Assembly (NCBI RefSeq): GCF_002154695.1
Contig: NZ_MTAV01000028.1
Span: forward strand, 1-64,000
Source of the DNA: Nostoc sp. T09
GTDB taxonomy: Bacteria > Cyanobacteriota > Cyanobacteriia > Cyanobacteriales > Nostocaceae
Direction: 5' to 3'
DNA length: 64,000 nt
Shown: piece by piece, positions 36,810 through 45,914 of the stretch
Layout: each line of letters starts with the position of its first letter
Position numbering within the stretch: the first letter of the stretch is position 1
Position numbers and translations under genes: made by a program
The notes under the pieces: generated by a model
What the model saw: the letters and a program-made list of their open reading frames with translations, nothing else
Database searches by the model: none
What the model was told of the DNA's origin: nothing

Positions 36810-36890
36810 TCAAAAGTCAAAAGTCCAGAGTCCAAAGTCCAAGAGCTTTTGACCCTTGACCCTTGACCCTTGACAATTGACAATTGACCA
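36810..36890. repeat. STRR heptamer tract
   Basis: Fills the gap between the IscA-type and TPR genes: repeats of AAAGTCC/AAAAGTC on the left and TTGACCC, TTGACAA on the right, which are inverted relatives of each other and can fold into a long imperfect stem. This is the heptanucleotide short tandem repeat type known in Nostocales. Confidence 0.75.
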
Positions 36891-37313
36891 ATGACTAATA
36901 CGGTTGAATCCCTGTTTGATACAGGTTTGGAACGCTATAAAGCAGGGGAAAGTGCAGCTTCTTTAATCCCTGTGTTTAAAGAAGTTTGCGATCGCGCTCC
37001 TAGAAGCAGTTCTGCTTGGACTTGTTTGGCTTGGTTGTATCTGCTCGATAACAAAGGTAACTTAGCTTATAAAGCCGCACAGAAGGCAGTCAAGCTCAAT
37101 CCCCAAGACCCACAAGCCAGAATTAATCTTGCTGTTGCCATGCTAGAAACCGGACAAAAAGGTTTGCGGGAACACGTTGATTTCGCCCAACAGTTAATTT
37201 TTGTAAATCAAGAATGGGAGGACGAAATCAAAAACAGCATTGAAGACGGTTTAACTAGAAAACCAGATTGGCAGAGTTTGGCAAAAGTCAAAGGCTGGCT
37301 GTTTGACGCGTAA
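36891..37313 (+). CDS. TPR repeat protein
   Basis: 140 residues. Tetratricopeptide helices are visible: SSAWTCLAWLYLLDNKGNLAYKAAQKAVKLNPQDPQARINLAVAMLETG contains the W-LG-Y-A-F-A-P type positions in at least two repeats. No signal peptide. Such small TPR proteins act as scaffolds. It follows the IscA-type gene across a repeat tract, and I recall similar pairing in other cyanobacteria, so a role in Fe-S or photosystem assembly is possible but unproven. The start at ATG 36891 directly follows the repeat. Confidence 0.8.
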   Translation: MTNTVESLFDTGLERYKAGESAASLIPVFKEVCDRAPRSSSAWTCLAWLYLLDNKGNLAYKAAQKAVKLNPQDPQARINLAVAMLETGQKGLREHVDFAQQLIFVNQEWEDEIKNSIEDGLTRKPDWQSLAKVKGWLFDA

Positions 37314-37413
37314 ATGGTAATTCTGTTAGTTGTCACTAGCTAGAAACAAAGGACAACTAACTATTACCCATAAGCAATGTGCCATTTTTAGACAATTTGA
37401 CAACAAGACAGTG

Positions 37414-37656
37414 ATGAAAGATAAACTTTTAAGCTGGCTAAACTTTGTTTTAGTTGCAGATGTATTCCTGGTTTTGTTTGGTTTTGGATGGTTTGCGATC
37501 GCGGTGATTGGTGATGCCTCTGGTGTAAATTTAGGACTAGATTTGTGGCATCAACTGTGGCAACCTGTGTTTAACCCAGCCATTGGGATTCTTATGGGGG
37601 GCGCAATTCTCAGTGGTCTGATCAATTGGATTTCCCGAAAATTTCAGGCCGATTAG
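37414..37656 (+). CDS. Small membrane protein, two helices
   Basis: 80 residues from ATG 37414; a longer frame to a TTG at 37330 adds non-conserved sequence. Two hydrophobic segments, WLNFVLVADVFLVLFGFGWFAIAVIG and a shorter PAIGILMGGAILSGLINWI, suggest a small integral membrane protein with a basic C-terminus (SRKFQAD). No family name comes to mind. It is 100 bases downstream of the TPR gene on the same strand and may be cotranscribed. Its end is followed by the terminator-like repeat at 37746. Confidence 0.65.
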   Translation: MKDKLLSWLNFVLVADVFLVLFGFGWFAIAVIGDASGVNLGLDLWHQLWQPVFNPAIGILMGGAILSGLINWISRKFQAD

Positions 37657-37745
37657 TCAACCTCTAGGGAATTCAAAATAAGTTGAGGTCTAGTCAAGGG
37701 CAAGATTCTAACTTCTAATAATCATTCACCCTTGACCTTTGAATG

Positions 37746-37797
37746 CCAGTTCACTCAACTTTGGGAACCAAAGCACGTGACTGGCTCCTCTTGACCT
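37746..37797. repeat. Dispersed repeat with terminator-like hairpins
   Basis: CTTTGG-GAA-CCAAAG (37759-37773) nested in an outer CCAGTTCAC/GTGACTGG stem lies between convergent stops and could end transcription from both sides. The core 37758-37797 closely resembles 53672-53712, upstream-to-downstream in the same order, so it is also a dispersed repeat. Confidence 0.55.
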
Positions 37798-38716
37798 AAT
37801 TTAAAATTTCTGTAAGTGCCGAGTTCAAATTGGGATACTGATACCCAAAACCAGCTTCCAAAGTGCGCTTGGGAAGAACTTGTTGACCTTCTAAAACTAC
37901 TTTTGCCCCATCTCCTAAGAGTGCTTCTAGTGCAAAAGCTGGGACTGGCAACCAGGAAGGGCGATTCATTACTTGCCCCATAGTTTGGCTCAAATCTACC
38001 ATTCGTACAGGGTTGGGAGCAGTGGCGTTAAATACGCCTTCCATCTCTGGTTTGGTTAAAGCTTGCAGAATGAGGTTAACTAAGTCGTCTATGTGAATCC
38101 AAGAAAACCACTGCCGACCGCTGCCAATTGGCCCACCAGCAAAAAGTTTGAAGGGAGTAATCATTTTACCTAAGGCTCCACCCATCCCCAAAACAATACC
38201 CAAACGCAGAATTACTAATCGCACGCCTGCATCTTTAACTTTGTTCGCTTCTGCTTCCCAAGCTTGGCAGACTTCAGCAAGAAAATCATTTCCAGAGGAG
38301 CTGGTTTCGTCAAAGGTAGCAGTTTCACTAGTGCCGTAGAAGCCGATAGCTGAAGCGTTGACTAATACTGTTGGTTTAGGGTTAGTCTTGACGATTGCTT
38401 CCACAATTTTTTGTGTACCTAGCTTGCGGCTATTGAGAATTTTCTGTTTGTGTTCTGAGGTCCAGCGTTCCTCTGCTATGGGTTCGCCTGCTAGGTTAAC
38501 GACAGCATCACAACCTGTAATAGTATCTTGCCAAGAGCCTGATGCAATAGGTTCATAAGCAACAATTTCTACATTGGGAAAAGCCTGAGAAGAAAAAACT
38601 TTTTGGGCAAAAGCGGTGTTACGTGTTAACACCAACACGCTATAACCATCCTGGTGGAGTCGTTCTACCAAACGACTACCTACAAAACCTGTTGCTCCAG
38701 CAATTGCTACTTTCAT
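37796..38716 (-). CDS. TIGR01777 family epimerase/oxidoreductase
   Basis: 306 residues from ATG 38716 (MKVAIAGATGF); a GTG three codons upstream is possible. NAD(P)-binding motif AGATGFVGSRLVERL is at the N-terminus, with NLAGEPIAEERW, NASAIGFYG (Ser/Tyr of the SDR active site) and the C-terminal ALLGDGAKVVLEGQQVLPKR that is characteristic of the TIGR01777 group of extended SDRs. The reaction is unknown, though plant and cyanobacterial members are sometimes linked to plastid division or cell wall sugars. Standard length, complete. Confidence 0.88.
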   Translation of the reverse strand: MKVAIAGATGFVGSRLVERLHQDGYSVLVLTRNTAFAQKVFSSQAFPNVEIVAYEPIASGSWQDTITGCDAVVNLAGEPIAEERWTSEHKQKILNSRKLGTQKIVEAIVKTNPKPTVLVNASAIGFYGTSETATFDETSSSGNDFLAEVCQAWEAEANKVKDAGVRLVILRLGIVLGMGGALGKMITPFKLFAGGPIGSGRQWFSWIHIDDLVNLILQALTKPEMEGVFNATAPNPVRMVDLSQTMGQVMNRPSWLPVPAFALEALLGDGAKVVLEGQQVLPKRTLEAGFGYQYPNLNSALTEILN

Positions 38717-38887
38717 GATGCACACACGTCCGCCAAAGTCTTATTTTAAAGTTTTTTATCAGATTTTCTACTTGCACCCCCTTCCTTTTTGAGTGTAGGA
38801 GATTTGTTTAATGAATTTATAAAGACTTGCAGTTTACATACTTCGGTATTATAGGATGGACGGAGTGTTGCAAGGCGTGGGGCTATT

Positions 38888-39235
38888 ATGGCTCGCTATA
38901 CCTGTTCTTTTATTGTTTCTGTTCCTGTTGAGCATCTCCAGCCGTTGCTTGTAGATCTCTTACAAGACTGTGATTTGGATGTTCAATACTACACGGCCGA
39001 TTACATTATGGCTCGTGAGGTTCCCGGGACTGTTTCTTTTTCCAAGTTAGTTAAGGTGGAAGTACTGATTGATAAATCAACAGCGACGGAAACAGAAACC
39101 CGGTTGAGTATTGTGGTTAAAAATGAGGAACTACCACTCCAACTTGATAATCACTGTCGACAAGTATTTGAATTTGTGAAGCAGGCGATTGAACACAGTC
39201 GCCATTGGCATCTGATTGAAAGTCTAGCAGGATAA
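38888..39235 (+). CDS. Conserved-looking hypothetical protein
   Basis: 115 residues, soluble. Alternating hydrophobic strands (YTCSFIVSVPVEHLQPLLVDLLQDCDL, TETRLSIVVKNEELP) and a C-terminal helix VFEFVKQAIEHSRHWHLIESLAG give an alpha/beta look, vaguely like a small ligand-binding fold. I do not recognise a family. GGCGTGGGGC just upstream is not a normal ribosome site. The ATG is consistent with the start of protein-like sequence. Monocistronic and divergent from the epimerase gene. Confidence 0.6.
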   Translation: MARYTCSFIVSVPVEHLQPLLVDLLQDCDLDVQYYTADYIMAREVPGTVSFSKLVKVEVLIDKSTATETETRLSIVVKNEELPLQLDNHCRQVFEFVKQAIEHSRHWHLIESLAG

Positions 39236-39655
39236 CTTTTGCTGCTTTTGTTTAGGCATCCGCTGCGGCTAGCTGAATGGCAAAGCTACGCAATAAGCTA
39301 AAACTACACAAATTTTGGATTTGAGATTTTGAACCTACTGTGTTACAGAGGTTATGGGTTGCGCTGGTTCTCAAGCCACTCCGTTCGGTATTTAGACTTG
39401 TAAACGCTCAAAAGGTAGCAAGTGGCGTGATTTTTGCTCATAAGTCTTGACCACGCTGCTTTGCCAGTAATCCCAAACTATACTCTTGTCAAGAAATCAT
39501 GACAACATCAGGTCTTTACCTAAATTTTGCGGACATGATGTCTCATGAACAGCCGCTAGCATAAAGCTTCAACATTTATGGTAAGCACTGCCGCTTGATG
39601 TGGACAGCTTGACTATTCTTGAGCAAGCGTCTCTGATTCAATAATGTTGTTGGTT
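39236..39655. other. Intergenic, no gene seen
   Basis: 420 bases between convergent genes. No reading frame, no clear hairpin with T-run. Contains a GC-rich patch (CATCCGCTGCGGCTAGCTG near 39256) without an obvious function. Confidence 0.35.
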
Positions 39656-40159
39656 CTAGAGTTCCTCTATATCGTCTGTCATACCAGGATTAATCAATGT
39701 AATATCATACTCGCTAGCATCTGTATTACCCGAACGCTGGGTATTACGTAGCAAGTAATAAATAGCACGTACCTGAGGACCAAAAATAATTTCGTCTTCA
39801 TTTCTCAGATCGTGGGACGGCATCTTGCGTCCATTAATCATCAAACCGTTAGAACTGAGCTTGCCTTTAGCATCACCATCGACGATTCGATAATAATAGC
39901 TCTGACTATTCTGCTCTCGTGGTAATCTCACCAATGTGGCATGGCGGCGGGAGACAAACTGCGACACCAAACGGATATTGCACTCGCGATCTCTACCGAT
40001 AGAGTAGACGGGGTTTTCCAGAGTAAATTCCTTACGACCTTGATCGTCTTCAATAATCAGAAGATGGCTTTCATTGGTTTCTGCTGCCATTGATGCATCG
40101 CTGCTAACATTGGTTGAACTGTGATTGCTCAAGCTTTGTTTAATATAGTTTCCTGCCAT
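39656..40159 (-). CDS. FHA domain protein
   Basis: 167 residues. A Forkhead-associated domain covers about 28-140: strand YSIGRDRECNIRLVSQFVSRRHATLVRL has the key GR, S and RRH residues that bind phosphothreonine, and LSSNGLMINGRKMPSH supplies the SxNG.xxNG motif. FHA domains read Ser/Thr phosphorylation, so this protein is a likely target or adaptor for Hanks-type kinases such as the one at 50.7 kb. The N-terminal 25 residues are Ser/Asn-rich and probably disordered. Downstream of the copper ATPase gene, with its own hairpin between. Confidence 0.88.
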   Translation of the reverse strand: MAGNYIKQSLSNHSSTNVSSDASMAAETNESHLLIIEDDQGRKEFTLENPVYSIGRDRECNIRLVSQFVSRRHATLVRLPREQNSQSYYYRIVDGDAKGKLSSNGLMINGRKMPSHDLRNEDEIIFGPQVRAIYYLLRNTQRSGNTDASEYDITLINPGMTDDIEEL

Positions 40160-40221
40160 TCTTACGCACTACAGTCTGTGGTACTGCTCTAATAAGCATT
40201 AAATTGCATATTGCTCCAAAA

Positions 40222-40245
40222 GAGTAGAATATGACTCTTCTACTC
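40222..40245 (-). terminator. Hairpin after copper ATPase gene
   Basis: GAGTAGAA (40222-40229) and TTCTACTC (40238-40245) form a perfect 8-bp stem; on the minus strand it is followed by TTTTGG. It lies 130 bases past the ATPase stop and 62 bases before the FHA gene start, fitting a terminator for the former. Confidence 0.5.
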
Positions 40246-40374
40246 CTGCTAGTTTAACTTTTGTCAGATTCTCAACATGCTTTGGTAGATGCTTAACTCC
40301 TGAATACGATTTTAGTTTGCCCAACAAGAATAGGAGCGAGATTGAGTTGAGAACTTAACCTTCAAGAGAGAAGT

Positions 40375-42867
40375 TTAGGGTCGATGAGCTAAACGCCGTA
40401 ATAAAACTGAGTTACTAACAACACTAACTGAGCTAAAGGCCATTAATGCGGCGGCACCAGATGGGCTAAGTATAAAACCCAAACTGGGTAACAAAACACC
40501 TGCTGCTAAGGGAATACCAATTGTATTATATGCAAAAGCCCAAAACAAATTCTGACGGATTTTGTTGAAGGTGGCACGGCTGAGGTGAATTGATTCGACA
40601 ACATCGCTGAGGCGATCGCGCATTAGTATAATAGCAGCAGTTTCCATTGCTACATCAGTGCCGGAGTATAAAGCAATTCCTACATCTGCTTGAGATAAAG
40701 CCGGAGCATCATTGATCCCATCTCCAACCATTGCGACAACGGATTTTGGATTTTGGATTTTAGATTTTGGATTAGGTATTCTCCTCATCTCTCCTGCCTG
40801 AAGAGATTGGATAGCGGTGGCTTTTTTGCTGGGGGGAACACCAGCGATCACATCAGCGCTATCTAAACCCAGCTGTTTACCAATCGCACTAGCAGCTTCT
40901 AAGCGATCGCCACTTAGCAACATTACCCGTAAACCCATCTGACGTAACCGATCTACTGTGGCTTGAGCATCAGGTCTAAGAGTATCACTAACGGCAATGA
41001 TTCCAGCTAAATTTCCGCCCACTGCTACACAAACAACTGTTTTTCCCTCTGTCGCTAACTTCTGACTCAACTTTTGTGCAGTGTCGCTAATTGCGATTCC
41101 GTGCCAACTTAACCATTCCCAATTACCCAGCAGTATACTTTTGCCCTGTACGCTAGCAGACACACCGAGTCCTGGTTCTGTATGAAACTCTACAGCTTCT
41201 GGGATAGCTAGCTGTTGCCGCTGTGCTTCTTGTTGAATCGCTTTGGCGAGAGGATGGCATGTGCCGCTTTCTACTGCGGCTGCCAATTGCAGGAGTGATT
41301 GAGAAGAGTTTTCCTCTCTGCCCAATTCCCCAATCGGCAAACAATCAGTCACAGTCGGATTACCTGTCGTCAGCGTGCCTGTTTTATCAAAGACAATAGT
41401 ATCTAGCTGGTGTACCCGTTCTAAAACGTCGCCACCTTTAATTAATAGACCCCGTTCCGCACCTAAGCCGGTTCCTACGAGAATAGCTGTTGGTGTAGCT
41501 AGCCCCAAAGCACAAGGACAAGCAACTACCATAACTGCGATCGCTAGCTTTAAGCTGATGAGCAATGGCGAATGATGCAGGCTGAGTGATGAGTGCTGAA
41601 CACTGTGATCTGTGTGACTCATCATATCCATGCCGCCTGATATGGTGATATCTGGCCAAATATGGGTACCGAAGAAGTACCAAAATATAAATGTTAATAA
41701 AGCTGCTGCCAATACCCCGTAGGTAAAGTAACCAGCAACTGTATCTGCTAATTTCTGAACAGGTGCTTTCCGGGTTTGGGCATCTTCTACCAGAGCGACA
41801 ATATGAGCTAAAGTTGTATCGCTGCCTGTACGGGTTGCCTGAATAGCGATCGCTCCCGACTGGTTGAGAGTACCTGCTGTTACAAGATCCCCTGGTTGCT
41901 TGATTACAGGTACGGATTCCCCAGTCAGCATCGACTCATCCACCGTGGTTTGCCCAAAACGAACTTCACCATCAACAGGAACTTTATCACCTGGTAGTAT
42001 CTTTAACCATTCACCAACTCGCACCTGTTCTGCTGGAATTTCCACGATAGCCGACCCGACAATGGCATCTTGGCTATAGTGCGAACCATCTCCATCAGTT
42101 ACTTGCCCAACTATCTCTGGGTTAGCAATCAATCGTGCTACCTGTGGCTGTAGTGCTAGCAGTTGCCTAAATGCTGCGGCGGCACGTCCTCTAGCTTGTT
42201 GCTCTAATGTGCGTCCTAAAAGAATAAAACCCAACATCATCACTGGTTCATCAAAGAAGCACTCCCAACCCATTTGGGGGAACAGTAGCGCCACCAAACT
42301 AGCCGTATAGGCTGTCAGAGTTCCCAATCCTACTAGGGTATTCATATTGGGGGCATTTCGTCGCCAGCCCAGCCAACCATCCACTAAAATCGGGCGACCT
42401 GGGACTAGTATGGCCAATGTTGCCAGTCCACAGTGGAACCAAATGTTATTTAATAACGGCAATGTTAAGCCGCTAATAGTACCAAAATGTCCAATTCCAG
42501 ATAAGACTAGCAGCACCCCAGCAACCACCAACTGCCTTAATGAAGAGCGCATTTCTCGTTGCTGTCGCACTTGGGGGTCTTCTCCAGCAGCTGTCTCACC
42601 TGCGGCTGTTCGGGGTTGAGTGGGAAAGCCGTTGGCGGTCAAATGCTTTGCCAGTAACTCTGCATCGACCGCCCCAGCTTCTAACTCTACGACTGCTATC
42701 TCTGTAGCCAAGTTCACACAGGCATTCTTAACTCCTGGCTGTTGGGTTAGCTGTCTTTCTACTGCTTTTACACATCCAGCACACTTCATGCCCCCAACAT
42801 CCAGAATTATTTTCTCTGTAATTGGGATCGGTTCTGGGGTGATCTGAGTTTTGGGAACAAGTTGCAT
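40375..42867 (-). CDS. Copper-transporting P1B-type ATPase
   Basis: 830 residues. N-terminal heavy-metal domain with GMKCAGC (Cys29, Cys32), actuator TGES, membrane CPC motif in VVACPCALGLATPTA, phosphorylation DKTGTLTTG, then MVGDGINDAPAL. CPC and the HMA site mark Cu+ transport (CopA/PacS/CtaA class). It would move copper out of the cytosol to plastocyanin or out of the cell. Two insertions are odd: a Met/His-rich stretch before the CPC helix (SGGMDMMSHTDHSVQHSS) and RIPNPKSKIQNPKSVV before the hinge GDGIND, encoded by heptamer repeats. No metal-responsive regulator is nearby. Confidence 0.92.
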   Translation of the reverse strand: MQLVPKTQITPEPIPITEKIILDVGGMKCAGCVKAVERQLTQQPGVKNACVNLATEIAVVELEAGAVDAELLAKHLTANGFPTQPRTAAGETAAGEDPQVRQQREMRSSLRQLVVAGVLLVLSGIGHFGTISGLTLPLLNNIWFHCGLATLAILVPGRPILVDGWLGWRRNAPNMNTLVGLGTLTAYTASLVALLFPQMGWECFFDEPVMMLGFILLGRTLEQQARGRAAAAFRQLLALQPQVARLIANPEIVGQVTDGDGSHYSQDAIVGSAIVEIPAEQVRVGEWLKILPGDKVPVDGEVRFGQTTVDESMLTGESVPVIKQPGDLVTAGTLNQSGAIAIQATRTGSDTTLAHIVALVEDAQTRKAPVQKLADTVAGYFTYGVLAAALLTFIFWYFFGTHIWPDITISGGMDMMSHTDHSVQHSSLSLHHSPLLISLKLAIAVMVVACPCALGLATPTAILVGTGLGAERGLLIKGGDVLERVHQLDTIVFDKTGTLTTGNPTVTDCLPIGELGREENSSQSLLQLAAAVESGTCHPLAKAIQQEAQRQQLAIPEAVEFHTEPGLGVSASVQGKSILLGNWEWLSWHGIAISDTAQKLSQKLATEGKTVVCVAVGGNLAGIIAVSDTLRPDAQATVDRLRQMGLRVMLLSGDRLEAASAIGKQLGLDSADVIAGVPPSKKATAIQSLQAGEMRRIPNPKSKIQNPKSVVAMVGDGINDAPALSQADVGIALYSGTDVAMETAAIILMRDRLSDVVESIHLSRATFNKIRQNLFWAFAYNTIGIPLAAGVLLPSLGFILSPSGAAALMAFSSVSVVSNSVLLRRLAHRP
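40741..40775. repeat. Heptamer STRR inside the copper ATPase gene
   Basis: GGATTTT, GGATTTT, GGATTTT, AGATTTT, GGATTAG in tandem on the plus strand, that is, CCAAAATC-type repeats in the gene's sense strand. Three units are 21 bases, so the reading frame survives and yields a 7-residue protein period (NPKSKIQ NPKS). Confidence 0.8.
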
Positions 42868-42997
42868 GGCAAGAGTTTAGTTAGATTCGCTTCAAAAATC
42901 TGACGCTCGACTAAAAGCGCCCTAATTTGAGGGTAGCGAAATCTGGAACTAAGACTGCATGTCAAACATATTAAATTCTTAATTTCCCTAAATCAAT

Positions 42998-43183
42998 TCA
43001 GTCTTGACGACGAGTCCAGCGTTGATGAGACGTGTAAATCAATGCTCCAACCTGCATAGGGAGAATGGCAATCAGGCTTTTCAAAAAATAATTGATTTCT
43101 AAATTAGACATAGCACTGAAATACCCCACGCCGATCAGCCAGCACAAAACCAAGGTAAGCTTTTGACGTTTGAGGATTAGCAT
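42998..43183 (-). CDS. Small membrane protein
   Basis: 61 residues from ATG 43183; a longer frame to TTG 43231 is possible. Two hydrophobic helices, LTLVLCWLIGVGYFSA and FLKSLIAILPMQVGALIYT, with a basic ending (HQRWTRRQD). No family recognised. It lies 77 bases downstream of the TM2 gene on the same strand, so the two may form a small membrane-protein operon. Composition is convincing but the gene is short and has no recognisable ribosome site. Confidence 0.45.
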   Translation of the reverse strand: MLILKRQKLTLVLCWLIGVGYFSAMSNLEINYFLKSLIAILPMQVGALIYTSHQRWTRRQD

Positions 43184-43260
43184 ATCAGTAGATATAAATT
43201 GCCAGGATACAAGTAGGATAGATAGGCTCAAATAGAAGTTAACGTGAGACAGAGAAACTT

Positions 43261-43536
43261 TTAAAACCAGCCTTGCTTATTGACAAAGTAAGTATCTACA
43301 AATTCTTCATGGGGCTTGTTTAAATAAATCATGCCTTCAATTAGACCTACAAGTTGCATAATTAACAAAGTAAAACCGTAGGTGAAAGCGCCACCAACTA
43401 CAGAAATAACTAGCATAATAAAACCTTCTGGGGCGTATCCTAAAACAAATTTATGGACGCCAAAACCTCCGAAAATAATCCCACAGTAACCAGCCATAAG
43501 TTGTTTGGTTGTTTGACTCGAGTTTAGATTTGCCAT
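43261..43536 (-). CDS. TM2 domain protein
   Basis: 91 residues. The TM2 domain (Pfam TM2) is evident: KQLMAGYCGIIFGGFGVHKFVLGYAPEGFIMLVISVVGGAFTYG, two transmembrane helices joined by a short conserved turn with GxHxFYxG-like GVHKFVLGY. TM2 proteins are small membrane proteins of unknown role in bacteria. The acidic segment YLNKPHEEFVDTYFVN lies after the second helix. Complete, standard size. Confidence 0.88.
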   Translation of the reverse strand: MANLNSSQTTKQLMAGYCGIIFGGFGVHKFVLGYAPEGFIMLVISVVGGAFTYGFTLLIMQLVGLIEGMIYLNKPHEEFVDTYFVNKQGWF

Positions 43537-44339
43537 ATTGAGTGTTGCTCCTGAATAAATAGGGAGTAATTTTAAATGATTGTTCCAGAAAATACCTGAA
43601 TATATTTATGTGGTAAATATATTTTTACTTTCTCTAATGAAAAAGCAATATTCCAGATAAATAGCCACAGCTAAGGTGTTACATTGCCCTAGGGAATGCC
43701 ATCATAATTGCATAGAGAAGATTATTTGCTATTGCCTGGAGCTATAGAGCGTTGGTTAAATTTTCGGTTCTTTGAGCGACAAATCTCAGCACATTAGCTT
43801 TACGGATTTTCAAGTGAGAGATTTCCCTTGAGAAGAATTCACTCTGAATAATCAGCAAATACTCCTATGCTGGAATAAACCTTTCTACGGGTCAATCACT
43901 TTTATGTCCGGATTTTTTTGGATCTGGCTGCAATGATGAGGACATCTTTTGTGGACAGTACTAGCGTAGTCATTGTTCCACAGAATAGAAACAAATTTCG
44001 CTGCCACCAAAGTGCAAAGTAGTAGCATTTTGAGAAATCCCATCAATGGCTGCTACCTAATTTCACAAGCATTCTAACTAAAAAGAGCTTGAGAAAGTAA
44101 TGCGCATCTTGCAAAGGGTGAAGATTACCCAAAAAAAATGAAAATCTGATAGAGAGTTTGCTATGTATTTATCGGTATTGCTAAAGTGACTTTTGCCATC
44201 AGCAATATTTCCCCTGAACCTAGCACTTACTTATGCTTATTGCTATTTATAAACATTAAACGCTTGCCATATATTATTCCCATATATGGAGATAAAAGCA
44301 AATATTTTGATTTTTTGGCAACCGTAATTATACGGTTAT
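43537..44339. other. Intergenic, no gene seen
   Basis: 803 bases between two minus-strand genes, carrying the TM2 promoter side and the 3' end of the CPBP gene. No reading frame above noise, no repeats or clear hairpins. Moderately AT-rich throughout. Confidence 0.35.
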
Positions 44340-45914
44340 TTAATTACCGCTACCTAGGATAAATAAACTGAGTAGAGTACCACTGTTCCAAAGACTGTGC
44401 AAGAGCATAGGAGCAAGTAAATTACGCGATCGCGTGTACACTACTCCCAAAACGATCCCCAAGGCTGTCAGTGGTAAAATTTCCGACAAGCTCAAGTGAG
44501 CAGCGGCAAATAGCAGGCTACTAGTAAGAATCGCCGCCCAAACAGGAAGGTAACGAGTTAGCGAGGGCAACAAAAAACCACGAAACAGAATTTCTTCAAA
44601 AAACGGCGCGGCGATCGCAGCTGTTAAGAAAAATATACCCAGTGCGATAGAATCTTGACTTTCCAGCGCTAGTTGCAACAAAGGATTACTACCACCTTGC
44701 CCTTGCCATAGTTGTTGATTAATCAAAGACACCACTACGACTATCGGTAAAGCGGCGCAATAGCCGCCTAGTCCCCACAAAAACCACTTACCTTGGAAAT
44801 TGAAGCGAAACCATAATTCTGGTAGGGGAAAAAAGCGCTTGATCGATAAATACAGTACCAATAACGCACCTGATGCTACTAAAAGGTAACGCAGCAAGAC
44901 TGAGAAAGCCTGAAAACGCACATTACCGCCAGTAAGCGAGATGGGGAGCAACGAGAATAACAGGGGCACAAACAGTTGTCCCATCAAGAAAAAGCCGAGA
45001 ATAAAAACCTGTAAAATCGTTTCACCACCCCAAGGGGTTGACCAAGGTACATCAGCGTTTTGAGCTAGTAAGGCTGCTTTTCCTGTCACCAAGCGTTGAG
45101 CAAACACAGCAATCAGCAGTATGATCCCGATTAAAGCTGCCAAGGTAGGGACAATCCCAATCACTGCTAATTTCAATACAGCTTGGGTAGCAGCTTGCTG
45201 TTGTGCGGCTTGAACTGCTGATAGTGCTTCTGGGCGTTGCTGGAGTTTGTATAGTTGCACTAGCGCATTAGCGCGAAACCAACCTTCTAAATTTTTTTGA
45301 ATCAGCTGTTGAGCATTTGGTAGCAGACGAGGAGGATTACTCCACAAACCAATTAACACAGCAGATGTTTCTTGAAATTCGGGTTTAATATCTGAGCGTT
45401 GCTGCAAATCAGTCCAAGTCTTCAGTGCTAGCTCTGTCTTTCCTTGCTGTGCTTGTAAAATTCCTAGGCGTAAGTCTAATTCACCTAATAATTTTTGCAG
45501 TTGGTTGAGAGACTGCTCCAACTGTTGCTGCTGTTGGCTAGAGGGATTTTCAGATGGACGGGTTTCTGGTAAGGGTTTAGGAGGTGCGGGAGTAGTCACT
45601 GGTTGAGAGCGCAGTTTTGCCAGTTGATTTTTGGCTTTGTCCAAATTGGTTTGCACCGATTTTCGCGCTTCTTGATATTGCTTGACAGCGTTGTCCAGAG
45701 GTTGATCGCCAAGTATGGCATCCCTAACTACCTGGAAATTCTCGTCTTTGTTATCTTCTGGTTGCCAAGCTTGCGCTTGCAGCGCAATATTTGTTTGGTA
45801 CAGTTCCAGGCGACTTTGGAACTGTGGTTCCTGCCAACTGCTAAATAGAGATAAGCCGGACAACACCAACGAGATCAGCGTCAGCCCAATTAAACCCAAC
45901 CGTTTGATGGTCAT
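44340..45914 (-). CDS. CPBP family intramembrane metalloprotease
   Basis: 524 residues. N-terminal membrane anchor, then a Gln-rich coiled-coil-like soluble part (about 65-220, many QQ and NQL repeats), then several transmembrane helices. The C-terminal CPBP (Abi/CAAX protease-like) core shows EEILFRGF with the catalytic Glu-Glu, and HLSLSE and HSLWN with zinc-binding His. Such proteases cleave within membranes; some bacterial members handle bacteriocin immunity or protein maturation. The long coiled-coil front is typical of cyanobacterial members and may bind a partner. Substrate unknown. Confidence 0.88.
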   Translation of the reverse strand: MTIKRLGLIGLTLISLVLSGLSLFSSWQEPQFQSRLELYQTNIALQAQAWQPEDNKDENFQVVRDAILGDQPLDNAVKQYQEARKSVQTNLDKAKNQLAKLRSQPVTTPAPPKPLPETRPSENPSSQQQQQLEQSLNQLQKLLGELDLRLGILQAQQGKTELALKTWTDLQQRSDIKPEFQETSAVLIGLWSNPPRLLPNAQQLIQKNLEGWFRANALVQLYKLQQRPEALSAVQAAQQQAATQAVLKLAVIGIVPTLAALIGIILLIAVFAQRLVTGKAALLAQNADVPWSTPWGGETILQVFILGFFLMGQLFVPLLFSLLPISLTGGNVRFQAFSVLLRYLLVASGALLVLYLSIKRFFPLPELWFRFNFQGKWFLWGLGGYCAALPIVVVVSLINQQLWQGQGGSNPLLQLALESQDSIALGIFFLTAAIAAPFFEEILFRGFLLPSLTRYLPVWAAILTSSLLFAAAHLSLSEILPLTALGIVLGVVYTRSRNLLAPMLLHSLWNSGTLLSLFILGSGN

